Notes: a model not told the origin generated them from the letters alone. A stretch of DNA of 64,000 nt from Catellatospora paridis (GCF_009720365.1 NZ_ML769315.1:279621-343620); one strand, 5' to 3'; positions 26,167 to 35,921 are shown, numbered from the stretch's first letter. A program made the numbers and translations.

Positions 26167-27270
26167 ATGCCTCGTGTGACCGAACTCGGCATCACCATCG
26201 GTGAGCTGCCCAGCGGCCCCAGCCGCTCCATCCTCGACGTGCCCGGCGTGGGCGTCGGGCACGTCACCGTGTGGCGCGACGAGGACCAGCCGCCGGTCGG
26301 CCGTGGCGTCGCCCGCACCGGCGTCACCGTCGTCGACCCGGGAGGCAACGCGTTCCGCGAGCCGATCCCCGCGGGCGGGGCGATCCTCAACGGCGCGGGC
26401 GAGTGCACCGGCTTCATGTCCGCGCAGGAGTGGGGCCTGGCCGAGACGCCGATCTTCCTGACCTCGACGATGCAGCTGGGCCGGGTCTACGACGCCGCCT
26501 GCGAGCTGCTGATGGAGTCCGAGCCCGGCATCGGCGACGACGACGTGGTCATCCCGGTGGTGGCCGAGTGCGACGACAGCTTCCTGTCCGAGTCCCGCCG
26601 GATGCAGGTGACCCGCGACGACGTGGCTGCCGCGCTGGACGCCGCGCGGGCGAGCGCCGGCGCGGCCGCCGCCGACCGCGCGGCCGACCGTCCCGTCACG
26701 CCGCCCGCCGAGGGCGCGGTCGGTTCCGGAACCGGCATGAGCTGCCTGGGCTTCAAGGGCGGCATCGGCACCGCGTCGCGGGTGGTGCCGTCCGGCCATA
26801 CCGTCGGCGTGCTCGTCATGACGAACTTCGGCGAGCGCGGTCGCCTGACGGTGGCCGGCGTCCCGGTGGGACAGCTGCTGCCGCCCGCGCCCGCGCCGAC
26901 CGCGCCCCCGGCGGGCTCCTGCATCGTCGTCGTGATCACCGACGCGCCGATCGACCCTGCGGGCTGCCAGCGGCTGGCCCGCCGCGCCGGGCTGGGCCTG
27001 GCCCGCACCGGCTCGACCGCGCACCACGCGAGCGGCGAGATCTTCCTGGCCCTGGCCACCGGCCTGCGCGCGCCCCGCGGCACGGTCTCGCCGGTCACCC
27101 CGCTGCAGGGCCGCCAGCTGGACCCGTTCTTCGCCGCGGTGGTCGAGGCGACCGAGGAGAGCGTGCTCAACAGCCTGCTCAACGCCCCGACCGTGGTCGG
27201 CCGCAACGGCAACTCCTCGGAAGGCCTGCCCGTCGACCGCGTCGCCGCCCTGCTCGCCCTGCACTCGTAG
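26167..27270 (+). CDS. P1 family peptidase (DmpA/BapA-type aminopeptidase, S58)
   Basis: 367 residues of the N-terminal-nucleophile family that includes L-aminopeptidase D-Ala-esterase/amidase DmpA and beta-peptidyl aminopeptidases, which self-cleave into two chains. Diagnostic segments: ILDVPGVGVGHVTVW (residues 19-33), GAGECTGFMSAQEWGL, the Gly-rich GTGMSCLGFKGGIGTASR (about residues 194-211), VGVLVMTNFGERG and the C-terminal ATEESVLNSLLNAPTVVGRNG. I cannot fix the cleavage residue with certainty; it should lie at or after the FKGGIGTASR to VMTNFG region. The ATG at 26167 is leaderless by its TAGGCT box. It is followed by a large hairpin. Confidence 0.9.
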   Translation: MPRVTELGITIGELPSGPSRSILDVPGVGVGHVTVWRDEDQPPVGRGVARTGVTVVDPGGNAFREPIPAGGAILNGAGECTGFMSAQEWGLAETPIFLTSTMQLGRVYDAACELLMESEPGIGDDDVVIPVVAECDDSFLSESRRMQVTRDDVAAALDAARASAGAAAADRAADRPVTPPAEGAVGSGTGMSCLGFKGGIGTASRVVPSGHTVGVLVMTNFGERGRLTVAGVPVGQLLPPAPAPTAPPAGSCIVVVITDAPIDPAGCQRLARRAGLGLARTGSTAHHASGEIFLALATGLRAPRGTVSPVTPLQGRQLDPFFAAVVEATEESVLNSLLNAPTVVGRNGNSSEGLPVDRVAALLALHS

Positions 27271-27271
27271 A

Positions 27272-27361
27272 CCGGTCTTCATGATCCGTTTTTGTGGACA
27301 CTGGACGCTGCTGTAGCAACGTCGGGCGTCCGCAAAAACGGATCATCGGCCGGAAGACCGG
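27272..27361. terminator. Large two-part hairpin after the P1 peptidase gene
   Basis: ATGATCCGTTTTTG (27281-27294) and CAAAAACGGATCAT (27333-27346) are perfect 14-base arms; outside them CCGGTCTTC (27272-27280) pairs with GAAGACCGG (27353-27361). It begins one base after the stop codon and ends just before the GH13 promoter, so it likely terminates the upstream transcript. The AT-rich centre of the stem is unusual for this genome. Confidence 0.8.
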
Positions 27362-27364
27362 CCG

Positions 27365-27423
27365 TTGACCGTGAGAGAAACACCCCGGTAGGGTGGGCGA
27401 CCGCGATGGAAAGCGTTTTCCAT
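27365..27423 (+). promoter_or_regulatory. GH13 promoter and LacI-type operator
   Basis: TTGACC (27365-27370), 18 bases and TAGGGT (27389-27394) form a promoter. ATGGAAAGCGTTTTCCAT (27406-27423), symmetric except for the central pair, lies just downstream of the predicted start site, as a road-block operator for a LacI-type repressor responding to an alpha-glucoside. Confidence 0.75.
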
Positions 27424-27470
27424 CTTGTTACTATCGGACTACCCCACCCCACTCCCCCACGGAGCCGGAC

Positions 27471-29090
27471 ATGTCCTCACGACACGAACACCCCTGGTGG
27501 CGTGACGCCGTCATCTACCAGGTGTACCCGCGCAGCTTCGCCGACGGGAACGGCGACGGTCTCGGCGACCTCGCCGGCCTGCGGGAGCGCCTGCCCTACC
27601 TGCGCGACCTCGGTGTCGACGCGATCTGGCTGAGCCCCTGGTACGTCTCCCCGATGGCCGACGCCGGCTACGACGTGGCCGACTACCGCGACATCGACCC
27701 GGTCTTCGGCACCCTGGCCGAGGCCGAGCTGTTCATCACCGAGGCGCACCAGCACCGGCTGCGCGTGATCGTCGACATCGTGCCCAACCACTGCTCCGAC
27801 CGGCACCCGCGGTTCCAGGCGGCGCTCGCGGCGGGCCCCGGCTCGCCCGAGCGGGAGCTGTTCTGGTTCCGTCCCGGCCGGGGCGAGCACGGCGAGCTGC
27901 CGCCCACCGACTGGGGCTCGCACTTCGGCGGCCCGGCCTGGACGCGGGTCCCCGACGGCGAGTGGTACCTGCACATGTTCGCCCCCGAGCAGCCCGACTG
28001 GAACTGGGACCACCCTGCCGTACGCGAGGACTTCCAGACCACGCTGCGCTTCTGGCTGGACCGCGGCGTCGACGGGTTCCGCATCGACGTCGCCGACCAC
28101 CTGGTCAAGGACCCGACGCTGCCCGACCTGGCCGGGCTCGGCCCGGACGTCATCCGGCCCTGGCGCGATCAGGAGGGCGTGCACGAGATCTACCGCGACT
28201 GGCGCAAGATCGCCGACTCGTACCCGCAGCGCGGGGTGTTCGTCGGTGAGCTGTGGGACGACGACCCCGACCGGTTCACCCGCTACCTGCGCCCGGACGA
28301 GCTGCACACCGGCTTCAACTTCCCGTTCCTGTCCTGCCCCTGGGACGCCGCCGCGTTCCGCGACGTCATCGACACGACGCTGGCCACCCACGCCATGGTC
28401 GGCGCGCCCGCGACGTGGGTGCTGTCCAACCACGACGTGGTACGGCACGCCACCCGCTACGGCCGGGCGCACACCGCGCACTCGTTCGACGACGCGAAGC
28501 ACGTCGAGCCCAGCGACCTGGTGCTCGGCACCCGCCGCGCCCGCGCCGCCGCGCTGCTCACCCTGGCCCTGCCCGGCTCCGCCTACGTCTACCAGGGCGA
28601 GGAGCTGGGCTTGCCCGAGGTCGAGGACATCCCCGCCGAGCTGCTGCAGGACCCGCGCTGGCCGCGGTCCGGGTTCACCGACCGGGGCCGCGACGGCTGC
28701 CGGGTGCCGCTGCCCTGGTCGGGACAGACGAAGCCGTACGGCTTCAGCCCCGACCAGGCGGTCGCCGACCCGTGGCTGCCGCAGCCCGCGAGCTGGGCCG
28801 CGCTGTCCGCCGCCGCGCAGACCGGCGATCGGCGCTCCATGCTCGAGCTGTACCGCCGCGCCCTGCACGTGCGCCGCACCGAACCGGACCTCGGCGACGG
28901 ACCGCTGAAGTGGCTGCCCGCACCCGACGGCGTGCTGCACTTCCAGCGCGGCAACGGCTTCGCCTGCCTGGTCAACCTCGGCGACACGCCCGCCGACCTG
29001 CCGCCCTACGAGTACCTGCTGCTCACCAGCGATCCGTTGGAGGAGCTGAAGGTCGCCCCGAACAGCGCCGTCTGGCTGCGCACCGCATGA
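27471..29090 (+). CDS. GH13 alpha-glucosidase (oligo-1,6-glucosidase/maltase type)
   Basis: A 539-residue intracellular glycoside hydrolase that releases glucose from maltose, isomaltose or similar alpha-glucosides. GH13 conserved regions in order: VDIVPNHCSD, DGFRIDVADHL with nucleophile Asp206, FVGELWDDD with acid Glu260, and LSNHDVVRHATRYG with Asp322. The N-terminal WWRDAVIYQVYPRSFADGNGDGLGDL is typical of subfamilies acting on short oligosaccharides. The ATG at 27471 has GGAG ten bases upstream. It has its own promoter with a LacI-type operator, yet no transporter or regulator gene lies alongside. A leader repeat separates it from the next gene. Confidence 0.92.
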   Translation: MSSRHEHPWWRDAVIYQVYPRSFADGNGDGLGDLAGLRERLPYLRDLGVDAIWLSPWYVSPMADAGYDVADYRDIDPVFGTLAEAELFITEAHQHRLRVIVDIVPNHCSDRHPRFQAALAAGPGSPERELFWFRPGRGEHGELPPTDWGSHFGGPAWTRVPDGEWYLHMFAPEQPDWNWDHPAVREDFQTTLRFWLDRGVDGFRIDVADHLVKDPTLPDLAGLGPDVIRPWRDQEGVHEIYRDWRKIADSYPQRGVFVGELWDDDPDRFTRYLRPDELHTGFNFPFLSCPWDAAAFRDVIDTTLATHAMVGAPATWVLSNHDVVRHATRYGRAHTAHSFDDAKHVEPSDLVLGTRRARAAALLTLALPGSAYVYQGEELGLPEVEDIPAELLQDPRWPRSGFTDRGRDGCRVPLPWSGQTKPYGFSPDQAVADPWLPQPASWAALSAAAQTGDRRSMLELYRRALHVRRTEPDLGDGPLKWLPAPDGVLHFQRGNGFACLVNLGDTPADLPPYEYLLLTSDPLEELKVAPNSAVWLRTA

Positions 29091-29107
29091 ACATCGTCGG
29101 AGTCTTC

Positions 29108-29177
29108 GCATGAGCGAGCGCAGCGAGCGAATCACGAGCGGTCACGATGCCGCCGACGAGCGCAGCTAGGAGAAGGC
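29108..29177 (+). repeat. GAGCGAGCG leader repeat, copy 2
   Basis: GAGCGAGCGCAGCGAGCG then AATCA, about 30 variable bases, and GACGAGCGCAGCTAGGAG up to ATG 29178. It aligns throughout with the copy at 6271-6343, including the ribosome-binding site at its 3' end. Confidence 0.75.
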
Positions 29178-30131
29178 ATGAGCGCACACATCCTGGTCGT
29201 CGGCATCGACGGCGTCCGGCTGGACACCGCCCGCGCCGCGCACACGCCGCACCTGGACGCCGTCGAGCGCGAGGGGTGGCTGGCCGAGTTCGAGCTGAGC
29301 ACCGACGCGCCCACCCTGTCCGGGCCGACCTGGGCGTCGGTGGCGACCGGGCTGTGGCCGCGGGTGCACGGCATCTACGGCAACGTGTTCTCCGGCCACC
29401 GCCTCGACGCGTTCCCCGACGTGTTCACCACGGCCAAGCGCCGCGGCTTCACCACGTTCGTCGGAGCGAGTTGGGCGCCGCTGGTCACCACGGCGTACGG
29501 CGGCCCGATGTTCACCTCGCCCAGCCTGCTCACCTTCGCCGACGGGCACACCCTCGGCCACGACGTCGCCGACCAGCACGTCGCCGACGCCGCGGCACAC
29601 GCCCTGGGTGGGGGCGCCTTCCACGCCTCCTTCGTCTACCTGGGCGAACCCGACGAGGTCGCGCACGAGCTGGGCACGGGGTCGGAGTACACGGCGGCGA
29701 TCGAGCGCGCCGACCGCCGTCTAGGTCAGGTCCTCGACGCCGTGCAGGCCCGCCCCCGGTACGCGCAGGAGAGCTGGACGGTGCTCGTCGTCACCGACCA
29801 CGGGCACCGCGATGAGGGCGGCCACGGCGGCCGCAGCCGCTGGGAGCGCACCGCCTGGCTGGCCGCCTGTGGTGCGGGCATCGGCACGACACCGCCCGCC
29901 GACGTCAGCCACGTCTCGGTCGCCCCGACCGTGCTCGCCGTGCTGGGGCAGCCACTGATCGGCGAGAGCCACCTCGCCGGGACCTCGCTGATCCCCGAGC
30001 GGTCGAGCAACCGACCGGCCGCCGATCGGGACCCCACCGCCACTGGGCCGGCTCACGAAGCCGCGGCGGCCGCCGCGCAGAGTCCGGCCGCCGCAGCCGC
30101 GCCCGCCGTCGAGTCCGCCGTGACGGCCTGA
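29178..30131 (+). CDS. Alkaline phosphatase superfamily protein (nucleotide pyrophosphatase/phosphodiesterase-like)
   Basis: 317 residues. The metal-binding start ILVVGIDGVRLDTARAAHTPHLDAV, the nucleophile region TDAPTLSGPTWASVATG (Thr in APTLSGPTW), and the metal ligands in LGEPDEVAHELG and VVTDHGHRDEGGHGG match the type I phosphodiesterase/nucleotide pyrophosphatase fold. No signal peptide is seen, so it would act inside the cell on a phosphodiester or sugar-phosphate. The last 50 residues are a low-complexity Ala/Pro-rich tail. The ATG has AGGAGAAGG upstream. It is followed two bases later by the DMT transporter gene, so the two are an operon. Confidence 0.85.
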   Translation: MSAHILVVGIDGVRLDTARAAHTPHLDAVEREGWLAEFELSTDAPTLSGPTWASVATGLWPRVHGIYGNVFSGHRLDAFPDVFTTAKRRGFTTFVGASWAPLVTTAYGGPMFTSPSLLTFADGHTLGHDVADQHVADAAAHALGGGAFHASFVYLGEPDEVAHELGTGSEYTAAIERADRRLGQVLDAVQARPRYAQESWTVLVVTDHGHRDEGGHGGRSRWERTAWLAACGAGIGTTPPADVSHVSVAPTVLAVLGQPLIGESHLAGTSLIPERSSNRPAADRDPTATGPAHEAAAAAAQSPAAAAAPAVESAVTA

Positions 30132-30132
30132 C

Positions 30133-30996
30133 GTGTCGCTCACGGCGTTCGCGCTGGTCGGCGCTTCGGTGCTGTGCCACGCGACCTGGAACCTGCTGTC
30201 CAAGCGGGCCGCGGTCGCGGGCACGGCGTTCGTCGCCGTCTGGTCGGTGGTCGCCGCGCTGATCTGGGCCCCGTTCGGCATCTGGGCGCTGGTCACCGGC
30301 TGGGACGCGCTCGGCTGGGGCAGCCTGGTGCTGCTCGGCGGCGCGGCGCTGCTGCACACCGGCTACTACCTGCTGCTGCAACGCGGCTACGCGGTCGGCG
30401 ACCTGTCGGTCGTCTACCCCGTCGCCCGAGGGCTGGGCCCGGTGCTGATCTGCGCGGTCGCGGTGCCGTTCTTCGACGAGGACCCCGGCCTGCTCGGCTG
30501 GGCCGGCACCCTGGCGCTGTCGGTCAGCGTCGCCCTCATCGGCAAGCCCTCCCCCGACGCCCTCAAACGCAGGGCCCCCATCCTGTACGCGCTCGCGACG
30601 GGCGTGTTCATCGCCGCGTACACCCTCTGGGACCGCAACGCGGTCGCGGTCGCGGCACTGTCGCCGATCCTGGTCAACTGGGGCGGTGACACCGGCCGGG
30701 CGCTGCTGCTGGCCCCGTGGCTGATCCGGCACCGGGCGAGGGCGAAGCAGGTGTGGTGCGAGCACCGTCGCGAGGTGTTCGGCACCGCGATCTGCTCGCC
30801 CGGGGCGTACATGCTGGCCCTGACCGCCATGACGATGGCCCCGGTGACCGTGGTCGCCCCGCTGCGCGAGGTCAGCGTGCTGCTGGTGGTGTTCCTCGGC
30901 GCGCGGCTGCTCGGCGAGCGCGACATGTGGCGGCGGCTGGTCGCCGCGCTCGGCGTGGTCGTCGGCGCGGTCGGCGTGACCCTGGGCCGCGGCTGA
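30133..30996 (+). CDS. EamA/DMT superfamily transporter
   Basis: A 287-residue permease with ten hydrophobic segments in two EamA repeats of five (residues about 1-135 and 145-287). Each repeat has the usual small-residue-rich helices; VVYPVARGLGPVLIC and VVAPLREVSVLLVVFLGARLLGERD mark equivalent positions. Members export amino acids or other small metabolites; the substrate is unknown. The start is GTG at 30133, one base after the stop codon of the phosphodiesterase gene, so translation is probably coupled. An ATG is not available nearby. Confidence 0.85.
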   Translation: MSLTAFALVGASVLCHATWNLLSKRAAVAGTAFVAVWSVVAALIWAPFGIWALVTGWDALGWGSLVLLGGAALLHTGYYLLLQRGYAVGDLSVVYPVARGLGPVLICAVAVPFFDEDPGLLGWAGTLALSVSVALIGKPSPDALKRRAPILYALATGVFIAAYTLWDRNAVAVAALSPILVNWGGDTGRALLLAPWLIRHRARAKQVWCEHRREVFGTAICSPGAYMLALTAMTMAPVTVVAPLREVSVLLVVFLGARLLGERDMWRRLVAALGVVVGAVGVTLGRG

Positions 30997-31120
30997 TCTC
31001 GCGCCCGGCCGCGATCACACCCGCGGCCGGGCGCGAACCCCCGCTGACGTGCCGCTCGTCACGGGCCGACACAGCCCGGATGACGGGACGGCGACCCTGG
31101 TAGATCAACCGATTGAGTAA

Positions 31121-32155
<1,035 letters not shown>

Positions 32156-32162
32156 CCAAAGG

Positions 32163-32204
32163 AAGGGCACCTTCTTAACGCTCCGCGTTGCAGAAGGTGC
32201 CCTT
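32163..32204. repeat. AAGGGCACCTTC inverted repeat, copy 4 (loop type b)
   Basis: AAGGGCACCTTCT (32163-32175) and AGAAGGTGCCCTT (32192-32204) are perfect 13-base arms around TAACGCTCCGCGTTGC; the right arm is followed by CTTAACGC. It begins eight bases after the asd stop codon and is the likely terminator. Confidence 0.9.
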
Positions 32205-32302
32205 CTTAACGCCCGCTGCGGGTTTCCGCAGGTGTGTGGGGATGGTGTGAAGAGATCGTGCGGTCAGCCGCCGCCCGGCCGCCCGGCTGGTGCAATGAAG
32301 GG

Positions 32303-32752
32303 GTGACCCCCAACCCCTACCGGGCACCCCTGCTGACGGTCCCGCCGCTCGCTGCCGCGGCCACCTTCCAACGCCGCGACCGCGCCATCGTCGCGATGTC
32401 CGAGCCGGTGCCGGTGCCGACGGCGGTGGCGGTGCCGCCGGCCGATGAGCGCCGCAGACAGCGGGTGCGGCGGGTGCGCTCCGGCATCTGGACCGCGCTG
32501 GCCGGGCACGGCCTCGCCCTGACGCTCCCCCTGCTCCCGGCAGCACTGGCCGGCGCATCGGGCACGGTCTACACCGCATGCATCGTCGTGGCCCAGTTGC
32601 TGCTCGCGGCCACCGTCGTCGGGCTGGGCATCGCTCGCACGGTACGCCGCGACGGGGCCAACAGCGTCGGCCTGGCCATCGGCTGGATCGCGGGCGTCCC
32701 CGTCGCCGCGGTGGCCGGGATCGCCATCATGATCGCGCTGGCCGCCTCCTGA
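32303..32752 (+). CDS. Small membrane protein of unknown function
   Basis: 149 residues from the GTG at 32303. A Pro/Ala-rich N-terminal stretch (residues 1-50) is followed by a basic segment (DERRRQRVRRVR) and three hydrophobic segments (about residues 65-85, 88-108 and 123-146). No family recognised. The start is uncertain: GTG 32303 has only GAAGGG directly before it and TGCAAT at the position of a leaderless -10 box; ATG 32396 would remove 31 residues. Codon usage is typical of the genome, supporting a real gene. It converges with the HAD-domain gene. Confidence 0.6.
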   Translation: MTPNPYRAPLLTVPPLAAAATFQRRDRAIVAMSEPVPVPTAVAVPPADERRRQRVRRVRSGIWTALAGHGLALTLPLLPAALAGASGTVYTACIVVAQLLLAATVVGLGIARTVRRDGANSVGLAIGWIAGVPVAAVAGIAIMIALAAS

Positions 32753-32778
32753 GCCGCCCCGCCCTGCACCTCGGCGAT

Positions 32779-33231
32779 TCACGGCAGCAGCGCCTGCTCG
32801 ATGTGGTCGCCGGTCAGGCCCGCGATCGGGTCGACGTGGATCAGCCGGGTCAGGGCGGTCCGGCTCGCGGCCCACTCGTGGGCGGCCGCGCTGTGCAGGT
32901 CGTCGAACCACACCAGGGGGCGGTCGGCGACCCAGGGGGCGATCCCGAGCAGCTTGTCCTGGTGGCTGCCGGGCGGCCCAGCGCAGTGGATCACCGGCAA
33001 CCGCGGCAGCCCCAGCAGCGGGGCGAGCAGCCGGTTCGCCTCGTGCTCCCAGTAGGTGGCCCAGACCAGCTCGTAGCGGGTGGACAGCCGCAGCAGCAGC
33101 GGGCCGTGCTCGCGCCGCACCCGCACCAGCTCCCCGGGGAACAGCTCGTGCTCGGTGTAGCCGGGCGGGCAGGCGGCCGTGCCGTGCGGGTTGAGCACGC
33201 CGTCGACGTCGATCAGCGCCAGGGCCTTCAC
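32779..33231 (-). CDS. HAD domain-containing protein
   Basis: 150 residues. The first motif LIDVDGVLN (Asp8 and Asp10) is the HAD nucleophile/acid pair, and the C-terminal DLHSAAAHEW block could supply the last acidic motif (WFDDLHS). The protein lacks a cap domain, so it is of the small HAD type found in actinobacteria and in nucleic-acid repair contexts; the substrate is unknown. The start is GTG at 33231, overlapping the stop of the acetyltransferase gene (GTGA), so the two are translationally coupled. Confidence 0.8.
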   Translation of the reverse strand: MKALALIDVDGVLNPHGTAACPPGYTEHELFPGELVRVRREHGPLLLRLSTRYELVWATYWEHEANRLLAPLLGLPRLPVIHCAGPPGSHQDKLLGIAPWVADRPLVWFDDLHSAAAHEWAASRTALTRLIHVDPIAGLTGDHIEQALLP

Positions 33232-33716
33232 AGCGACCTGCGCATCGCGATCCGAGTGCCGAGATCGTCCAGGCCGAGCGCCGCCTCATGGCGGCGGATC
33301 TCCCGCAGGCCGGGGCCGAGATCGGTGACCGGGGTGAAGCCGCGACCCGCATAGAACGGGCCGTTCCAGGCGATGTCGGCGAACGTGGTCAGCGTGACCT
33401 CCCGGTGGCCCGACCGCGCCGCCCAGTCGCAGGCGGCTTCGAGCAGCGCCGTGCCGACACCCCGGCCGCCGTGGTCGGGATGGACGGACAGCTGCTCCAG
33501 GTGGGCCTGACCGTCGACCCGGCCCAGCCGGGCGAACCCCACCGGCGGATCCCCGACGACGAACACGCACGCCGCGGCGGCGAGCTCTTCGACGCTGCCG
33601 GGCGGCGGCAGCGGACCTATCCCGATCGCATCGAACACCCGGTCGGCGGCCAGTTCCACCGCCACCAGCGCCGGCAGCTCCGCCGTACGCGCCGGACGCA
33701 CCTGGTGAGCGCTCAT
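33228..33716 (-). CDS. GNAT family N-acetyltransferase
   Basis: 162 residues. The acetyl-CoA-binding motif A is LSVHPDHGGRGVGTALLEAACDWA (about residues 77-100), preceded by the strand PPVGFARLGRVDGQAHLEQL and followed by the motif B region YAGRGFTPV. The substrate, possibly a small amine or a protein terminus, is unknown. The ATG at 33716 has GGGAGGCGGG directly upstream and gives the usual GNAT length; longer upstream starts are not supported. It overlaps the downstream HAD gene by four bases. Confidence 0.88.
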   Translation of the reverse strand: MSAHQVRPARTAELPALVAVELAADRVFDAIGIGPLPPPGSVEELAAAACVFVVGDPPVGFARLGRVDGQAHLEQLSVHPDHGGRGVGTALLEAACDWAARSGHREVTLTTFADIAWNGPFYAGRGFTPVTDLGPGLREIRRHEAALGLDDLGTRIAMRRSL

Positions 33717-33873
33717 CCCGCCTCCCGAACCCCGCCGAAGAGCCGACACTATGGCAGCGGCGCGCGAACGTCTCGCGGTTATCGTCGACGCCGCCCGCCA
33801 GGACCACGGCCGCCACCGGGGGAACTCCCCCGCCGCCGGATCGGGTAGCGGGTGGAGTTCCTCCTCGTCGGGT

Positions 33874-34914
33874 TCAGGACGCCGTGACGCCGGTCGGCAC
33901 ACCGCCCGCGGCGCCCGCGATGCCGTCGCCGACGTGCCCGGGCAGCAGGCAGGCGGCTGCGTGGGCGCGGTGCAGCGGCAGCATCTGCAGCGGTTCGCCG
34001 ACACACCGGTCGGCGACGCCCGCGCGCTGGGCCCGGCCGTCGGTCAGTGCGGGGCATCGCGGGTGGAACCGGCAGCCGTCCGGGATGTGCCGCGGATCGG
34101 GCGCCTCACCGGTGAGGATGACGGGCTCGCGGTGCCGGGTCTCCGGCAGCACGGAGAGCAGCGCCTCGGTGTACGGGTGCTTCGGTGCGGCCAGCACCTG
34201 CTCGGTGCGCCCGATCTCGACGATGCGGCCCAGATACATCACCGCGAGCTGGTCGGCGATGTTCCAGGCCAGCCCCAGGTCGTGCGTCACGACCAGGACG
34301 GTCAGGCCGAGCTCGTCGCGCAGGGACATCAGCAGGGCCAGGATCTCGCCGCGCACCGACGCGTCCAGCGAGCTGACGGGCTCGTCGGCGACGATGACCT
34401 CCGGGTTGAGGACGAGCGCCCCGGCGATCACCACCCGCTGGCGCTGGCCGCCCGACAGCTCATGCGGGTAGCGGCCGAAGAAGTTCTCCGCGGGCCGCAG
34501 CCCCGCCAGCGACAGCGCCTGCGCGACCTTCGCCCGCTCGTCCCCGGGCACCCGGTGGATGCGCAGGCCCTCGGCGACCGCCTCGTACACGGTTCGCCGC
34601 GGGTTCAGCGCGCCCGTCGGGTCCTGCAGCACCAGCTGCACCTTGCGCCGGTACGCCTTCAGCGCGGAGTTGCGGTAGTCCAGCGGCGTCCCGTGGTAGA
34701 GCACCTGCCCCCGCCACGGCTGCGCCAGCCCCAGCAGCGTGCGGGCCAGCGTGGTCTTGCCGCAGCCGGACTCCCCGGCCAACGCGATGATCTGGCCGCG
34801 TTCGGCGGTGAGCTCGACCCCGTCGACGGCCCGCACCTCGGGCACGCCGCCCTTGCGGGGGCCGAACCCGACGTGCAGGTCACGAACTTCCAGTACCGGG
34901 TGGACGCTGGTCAT
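33874..34914 (-). CDS. dppF: Dipeptide/oligopeptide ABC transporter ATPase (DppF/OppF type)
   Basis: A 346-residue ATPase, last gene of the peptide-uptake operon. Walker A is GESGCGKTT, signature [15 protein letters not shown], Walker B VIVADEPVSSLD and the switch His in VVTHDLGLAWNIAD. The C-terminal oligopeptide/dipeptide extension carries the CRFHPRCP Cys cluster typical of Dpp/Opp ATPases. The ATG at 34914 overlaps the dppD stop by four bases. The last 45 residues after the Cys cluster are longer than usual and Ala/Gly-rich. A 157-base gap to the GNAT gene follows, with only a weak GGGGG/CCCCC hairpin. Confidence 0.92.
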   Translation of the reverse strand: MTSVHPVLEVRDLHVGFGPRKGGVPEVRAVDGVELTAERGQIIALAGESGCGKTTLARTLLGLAQPWRGQVLYHGTPLDYRNSALKAYRRKVQLVLQDPTGALNPRRTVYEAVAEGLRIHRVPGDERAKVAQALSLAGLRPAENFFGRYPHELSGGQRQRVVIAGALVLNPEVIVADEPVSSLDASVRGEILALLMSLRDELGLTVLVVTHDLGLAWNIADQLAVMYLGRIVEIGRTEQVLAAPKHPYTEALLSVLPETRHREPVILTGEAPDPRHIPDGCRFHPRCPALTDGRAQRAGVADRCVGEPLQMLPLHRAHAAACLLPGHVGDGIAGAAGGVPTGVTAS

Positions 34915-35921
34915 CGAAGGTTCTCCAGGGCCGTGGCGGATTCGGACGCGACGCCGACGTGTACGCAGGCCGCAGCCCGCCCGGGTGCCGCCGGCCGCAG
35001 CCGCACGTCCTCCGTGGCGCACTGCTCGATCGCCACCGCGCAGCGCGGGTGGAACGGGCAGCCGCCCGGCAGGTCCAGCGGGTACGGGGGATCGCCCGGC
35101 AGGCCGCGGGGAGCGCGGCGCGAGGCCATGTCCCCGATCACGGGGAACGCCCCCGCCAGCGCCTTGGCGTAGGGGTGGCACGCGTCGGTGAACAGGGTGC
35201 CGGCCGGCCCCTCCTCGACGATCCGACCGGCGTACATGACGGCGACCCGGTCGCAGACGTGGCTGAGCACCGACAGGTCGTGGCTGATCAGCATCATGCC
35301 GACGCCGCGTTCGGTGACCAGCGATTTGAGCAGCGCCATCACCTGTGCCTGCACCATCACGTCCAGCGCGGTGGTGGGCTCGTCCGCGATGATCAGGTCG
35401 GGCTCGCAGGCCAGTGCCATCGCGATCATCACGCGCTGGCGCTGCCCGCCGGACAGCTCGTGCGGGTAGCTCTGCGCCCGCCAGGCCGGCACGCCCACGC
35501 TCTCCAGCAGCTCGCCGACCTTGCCCGCGAGTGCCTTGCGACCCGCCTTGCGCTGCGCCGGGGTGCCGTGCAGCAGGATCGGCTCGGCGATCTGATCACC
35601 GATCCGGTGCACCGGGTTGAGGCCCGACATGGCGCCCTGGAACACGATCGACGCCGCCGACCAGCGGACCGCCCGCAACCTGCCCCAGGACATGCCCAGC
35701 ACGTCCTCGCCGTGCAGGCTGATCCGGCCGCGCACCGCAGTGCTCGCCGGGAGCAGCCGCAGCACCGCACCGGCCAGGGTCGACTTGCCGCACCCGGACT
35801 CCCCGGCCACGCCGAGGATCTGTCCCTTGCCGACCGTGAGGTCGACACCGCGGACCGCGGGCAGGAGGCCACCGGCGATCCTGTAGTCGACGTGCAGGTC
35901 CTGGATCTCCAAGAGTGTCAT
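34911..35921 (-). CDS. dppD: Dipeptide/oligopeptide ABC transporter ATPase (DppD/OppD type)
   Basis: A 336-residue ATPase that pairs with DppF to drive peptide import. Walker [10 protein letters not shown], signature [15 protein letters not shown], Walker [13 protein letters not shown] and the His in [14 protein letters not shown] are all present. The C-terminal domain has [17 protein letters not shown], the Cys motif of this subfamily. The start at 35921 overlaps the dppC stop by four bases, and its end overlaps dppF in the same way, so all five operon genes are coupled. Confidence 0.92.
   Translation of the reverse strand: MTLLEIQDLHVDYRIAGGLLPAVRGVDLTVGKGQILGVAGESGCGKSTLAGAVLRLLPASTAVRGRISLHGEDVLGMSWGRLRAVRWSAASIVFQGAMSGLNPVHRIGDQIAEPILLHGTPAQRKAGRKALAGKVGELLESVGVPAWRAQSYPHELSGGQRQRVMIAMALACEPDLIIADEPTTALDVMVQAQVMALLKSLVTERGVGMMLISHDLSVLSHVCDRVAVMYAGRIVEEGPAGTLFTDACHPYAKALAGAFPVIGDMASRRAPRGLPGDPPYPLDLPGGCPFHPRCAVAIEQCATEDVRLRPAAPGRAAACVHVGVASESATALENLR

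Noticed and set aside
33874-35181. A longer 435-residue DppF starting upstream of 34914
   Set aside because: The extra N-terminus is a frame shadow of dppD; ATG 34914 overlaps the dppD stop exactly as at the other operon junctions.
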